Below are positions 57,801 to 60,800 of a DNA stretch of 64,000 bases, one piece after another (the first letter of the stretch is position 1; each line of letters opens with the position of its first letter). The notes under the pieces were generated by a model. That model ran no database searches. It had not been told where the DNA came from and worked only from the letters and a program-made list of their open reading frames with translations. Source of the DNA: Monarcha castaneiventris obscurior (lineage: Eukaryota; Chordata; Aves; Passeriformes; Monarchidae); contig JAMPIT010000575.1 in assembly GCA_026261815.1 (NCBI GenBank), positions 41,393,501-41,457,500 of the forward strand, written 5' to 3'. Both the position numbers and the translations under genes were made by a program.

Positions 57801-60800
57801 TTCCATGTCAGTCTGTTCAGGCTTAAAGTGTAAATTGTCATTAACACCAGTACAATCAGTGTAAGATTATGTCTTATATATGTTCACTTTGACATATAAT
57901 TTCTATTTTTTTTTCCTCAGAAAAAGGAAAAGGATAGATGCAGATACCATTAAAGACCTATATATATATATATACAGCTAATACTACTTGAGAATGGGAA
58001 GATTCAGTTTTATTATATAGTTATATATAGATATATATAAAATACATAATATACAATTATGTATGTAATATTCTAATAATTTATTAGATCTGCGAACAAG
58101 TAAATATTTAATGGCATGAGGGCAAACTGCATTTACTGCAGGTGATTTGCTTGGATAATTTATGATTCAAATCAGTTACTGATTTTTCTCCAATTTGAAT
58201 TTATCTTGCTTTATCATCCTCTTTTTGTAGATCTGTATATTTTTTTCTCAGTTTGATTAAAAGGCTTCTCAATAAATACTGTCTTGTGCCATTAAAGCTA
58301 CTTGCATGCTGTAATAAAATCTTATTTTCATCTTTTTCATTAGTTGAATAGATTGAGTTCTTAAAAATCTCACAGTGTGTAAAGAGCTTTTTGAAGCACT
58401 CCCTCAGCTCAAATAATTTTCTTTGTGTACTGGTTTTTCCAACATCCTTATATAGCTGGAATTGGACATGGTATTTTATCAATGTGATCTACGGTACAGT
58501 TCTCAGCCTTTTGTGTTCATCATCTTTTGATGCTTGAATACTGATCATGTTCCCCTGTCTTACAGTTTGAGATTTCTGTAGTTACTCAGTTTGGAATACT
58601 GGAACTCAATCTGAAAAAAAGCCCCAAACTTGGAAATGCTTTTCTATCAGACTGAACCAGAGAATTGTTGAAAATACACGTTTAAACCTTCAGCAAGGCT
58701 GCTGACACAAAAATGGGAGACGTGGCTGATACACCAAGATGATCTGAGGGCTGGAGCACATCTGCTCTGAGGATAGGCTGAGAGAGCTGGGGTTGTGCAG
58801 CCTGGAGAAGAGAAGGCTCTGGGGACACCTCACTGTGGCCTTTCAGTAGTTAAAGAGGACTTACAAAAAAGAGGAAGAACAAGTCTTTACATGGGCAGAT
58901 AATAAGAGGACAAGGGAGAATGATTATGAACTAAACGAGGGGAGATTTAGATAAGGTGTTAGGAAAAAATTCTTAACTGGCACAGGTTGCCCAGAGAAGC
59001 TGTGGATACCCCATCCCTGGAAGTGCTCCAGGTCAGGTTGGATGGGACCATGGGCAACCTGATATAATGAGTAACATCCCTGGAGGGATGGGGGGTTGGA
59101 ACTAGATGATATTTAAGGGACTTTCCAATCCAAGCCATTCTATGACTGAGTTTCTGATACACAAGAGGGTAAGGTTGAAGCCCAGAGGGTCCTTGACAGA
59201 CTGGAGAAATGGGCTGACAGGACCCTCATGAAGTTCAGGAAAGGGAATTGCACTGTCCTGCGCCTGGGTAGTAACAGCCCCATGTACCAACACGTGCTGA
59301 GGACCAGCCAGCTGCAAAGCAGATTTGCAGAAAAGGACCTGGTGGTCCTGGTGGACACCACGTTGTTCATGAGCCAGTAATGGGCCCTTGCCTTCTCCTT
59401 GGTATCCTGGTGGTATCCTGGACAGCTTTAGGCAAAGTATTGGCAGCAGGTCAAGGGAGGTGATCCCTCCCCTTCACTCGGCACTGGTGAGGCCACACCT
59501 GGAATCCTGGGTCCAGTTGTGTGATCCTCAGCACAAGAGAGATGTGGATGTACTGGGCAGAGTTGAGTGTAGCTTTATGCTTGCAAAATACTTGTATTCA
59601 TGATTCTTTCTAAAATGCATTAAGGTCCAAACCCAGAAGTGTTGTACCTTTGCCCACCAGAGGAAGAAAAAGGAAAACTAAAATCTCTTCTAAGTTTAAA
59701 AGCAGTTGTGAATAACAAAAGCTGTAGATTATACTCATTGAATAGACTCCTGTTTTTAAGAGAAGGTGAAGAACTGCCTAACTTCAGCAGGACAAACATC
59801 TGAGAAGTTTGGATTTGGGTACTCCACATTTTTTTTAAAGAAGAGAGAAAATGAAAGAAGTTGCCTAGTCTGTTGTTGTTTCTCTAAATGGTTTGTTATT
59901 TAAAAAATTTTTAAAATATATATTCCATTAGTTTGGGGAAATTAAAAAAAAGGATTCAATTTTTATTCATAAAATGGATTTTAGTACATATATTTGTATT
60001 TCTTTTTCCTTAGAGTAAAGTTTGCCCATTTTTGATAGACCCTTCTTTCCGGGCTACTGAATGGTTGAAGACACATTTGAAGGAATCACGTTTGGAAGTT
60101 ATTAACCAACAGGTGCAGTATTTACTCTAGGTCTTTCTTCTTTGAGATTTCTCTATTCCAGTTTTTACAGAGTAGTTTTAAAGGTGTGTGATAGCAATCA
60201 CCAAAAATGAGTTTATATTCTATGAAGCATAAAATTTCTCACAGAGTTCTAGGTTATTTAAAATTGGAAGGTCGTCATCTGGTATTACTTCTAAGCGTTT
60301 GCTTCTTTGTGCTGCTATTTCCAAGAATGTCATACTCCCTTCTCAGAGGAAGATAGTAGAAGATTTTCAAAGAGAGAGGTCTTCTGTATACTTGGTTGCA
60401 ATTCACTGGATTTCAGGAGTATATATACACTTAATTCCCTATCATTGTTGTGTTGTATTATCTACATTGGAAAGAGTAAGTTTGATTTCAGTTTGAGATT
60501 AAGGCACCTGAAATTCATTGTGTACCTGTAACTGTTTGCCTGAGTAGCGAAGCACGGCTCAGTTGCACACAAATAGGCAGGCATCTGGTGCTATTAAGAA
60601 GCCCCTTATTGAACCCCACCTGGCCTCCAAGTATTGCTTCAACAGCTCTGTGTAAGCCTTGTGGATACTCTCTGATGGTAGTAGATAACATATCTTTGGG
60701 TAATTGTTTCTCCTGCAGCTGGTTGGCCTGATTATCTTCAGCCTCTGTTGTCTATATTGCCCAGAATCTCTGTTGACTAATGGGATCTTAAGCACCACAT

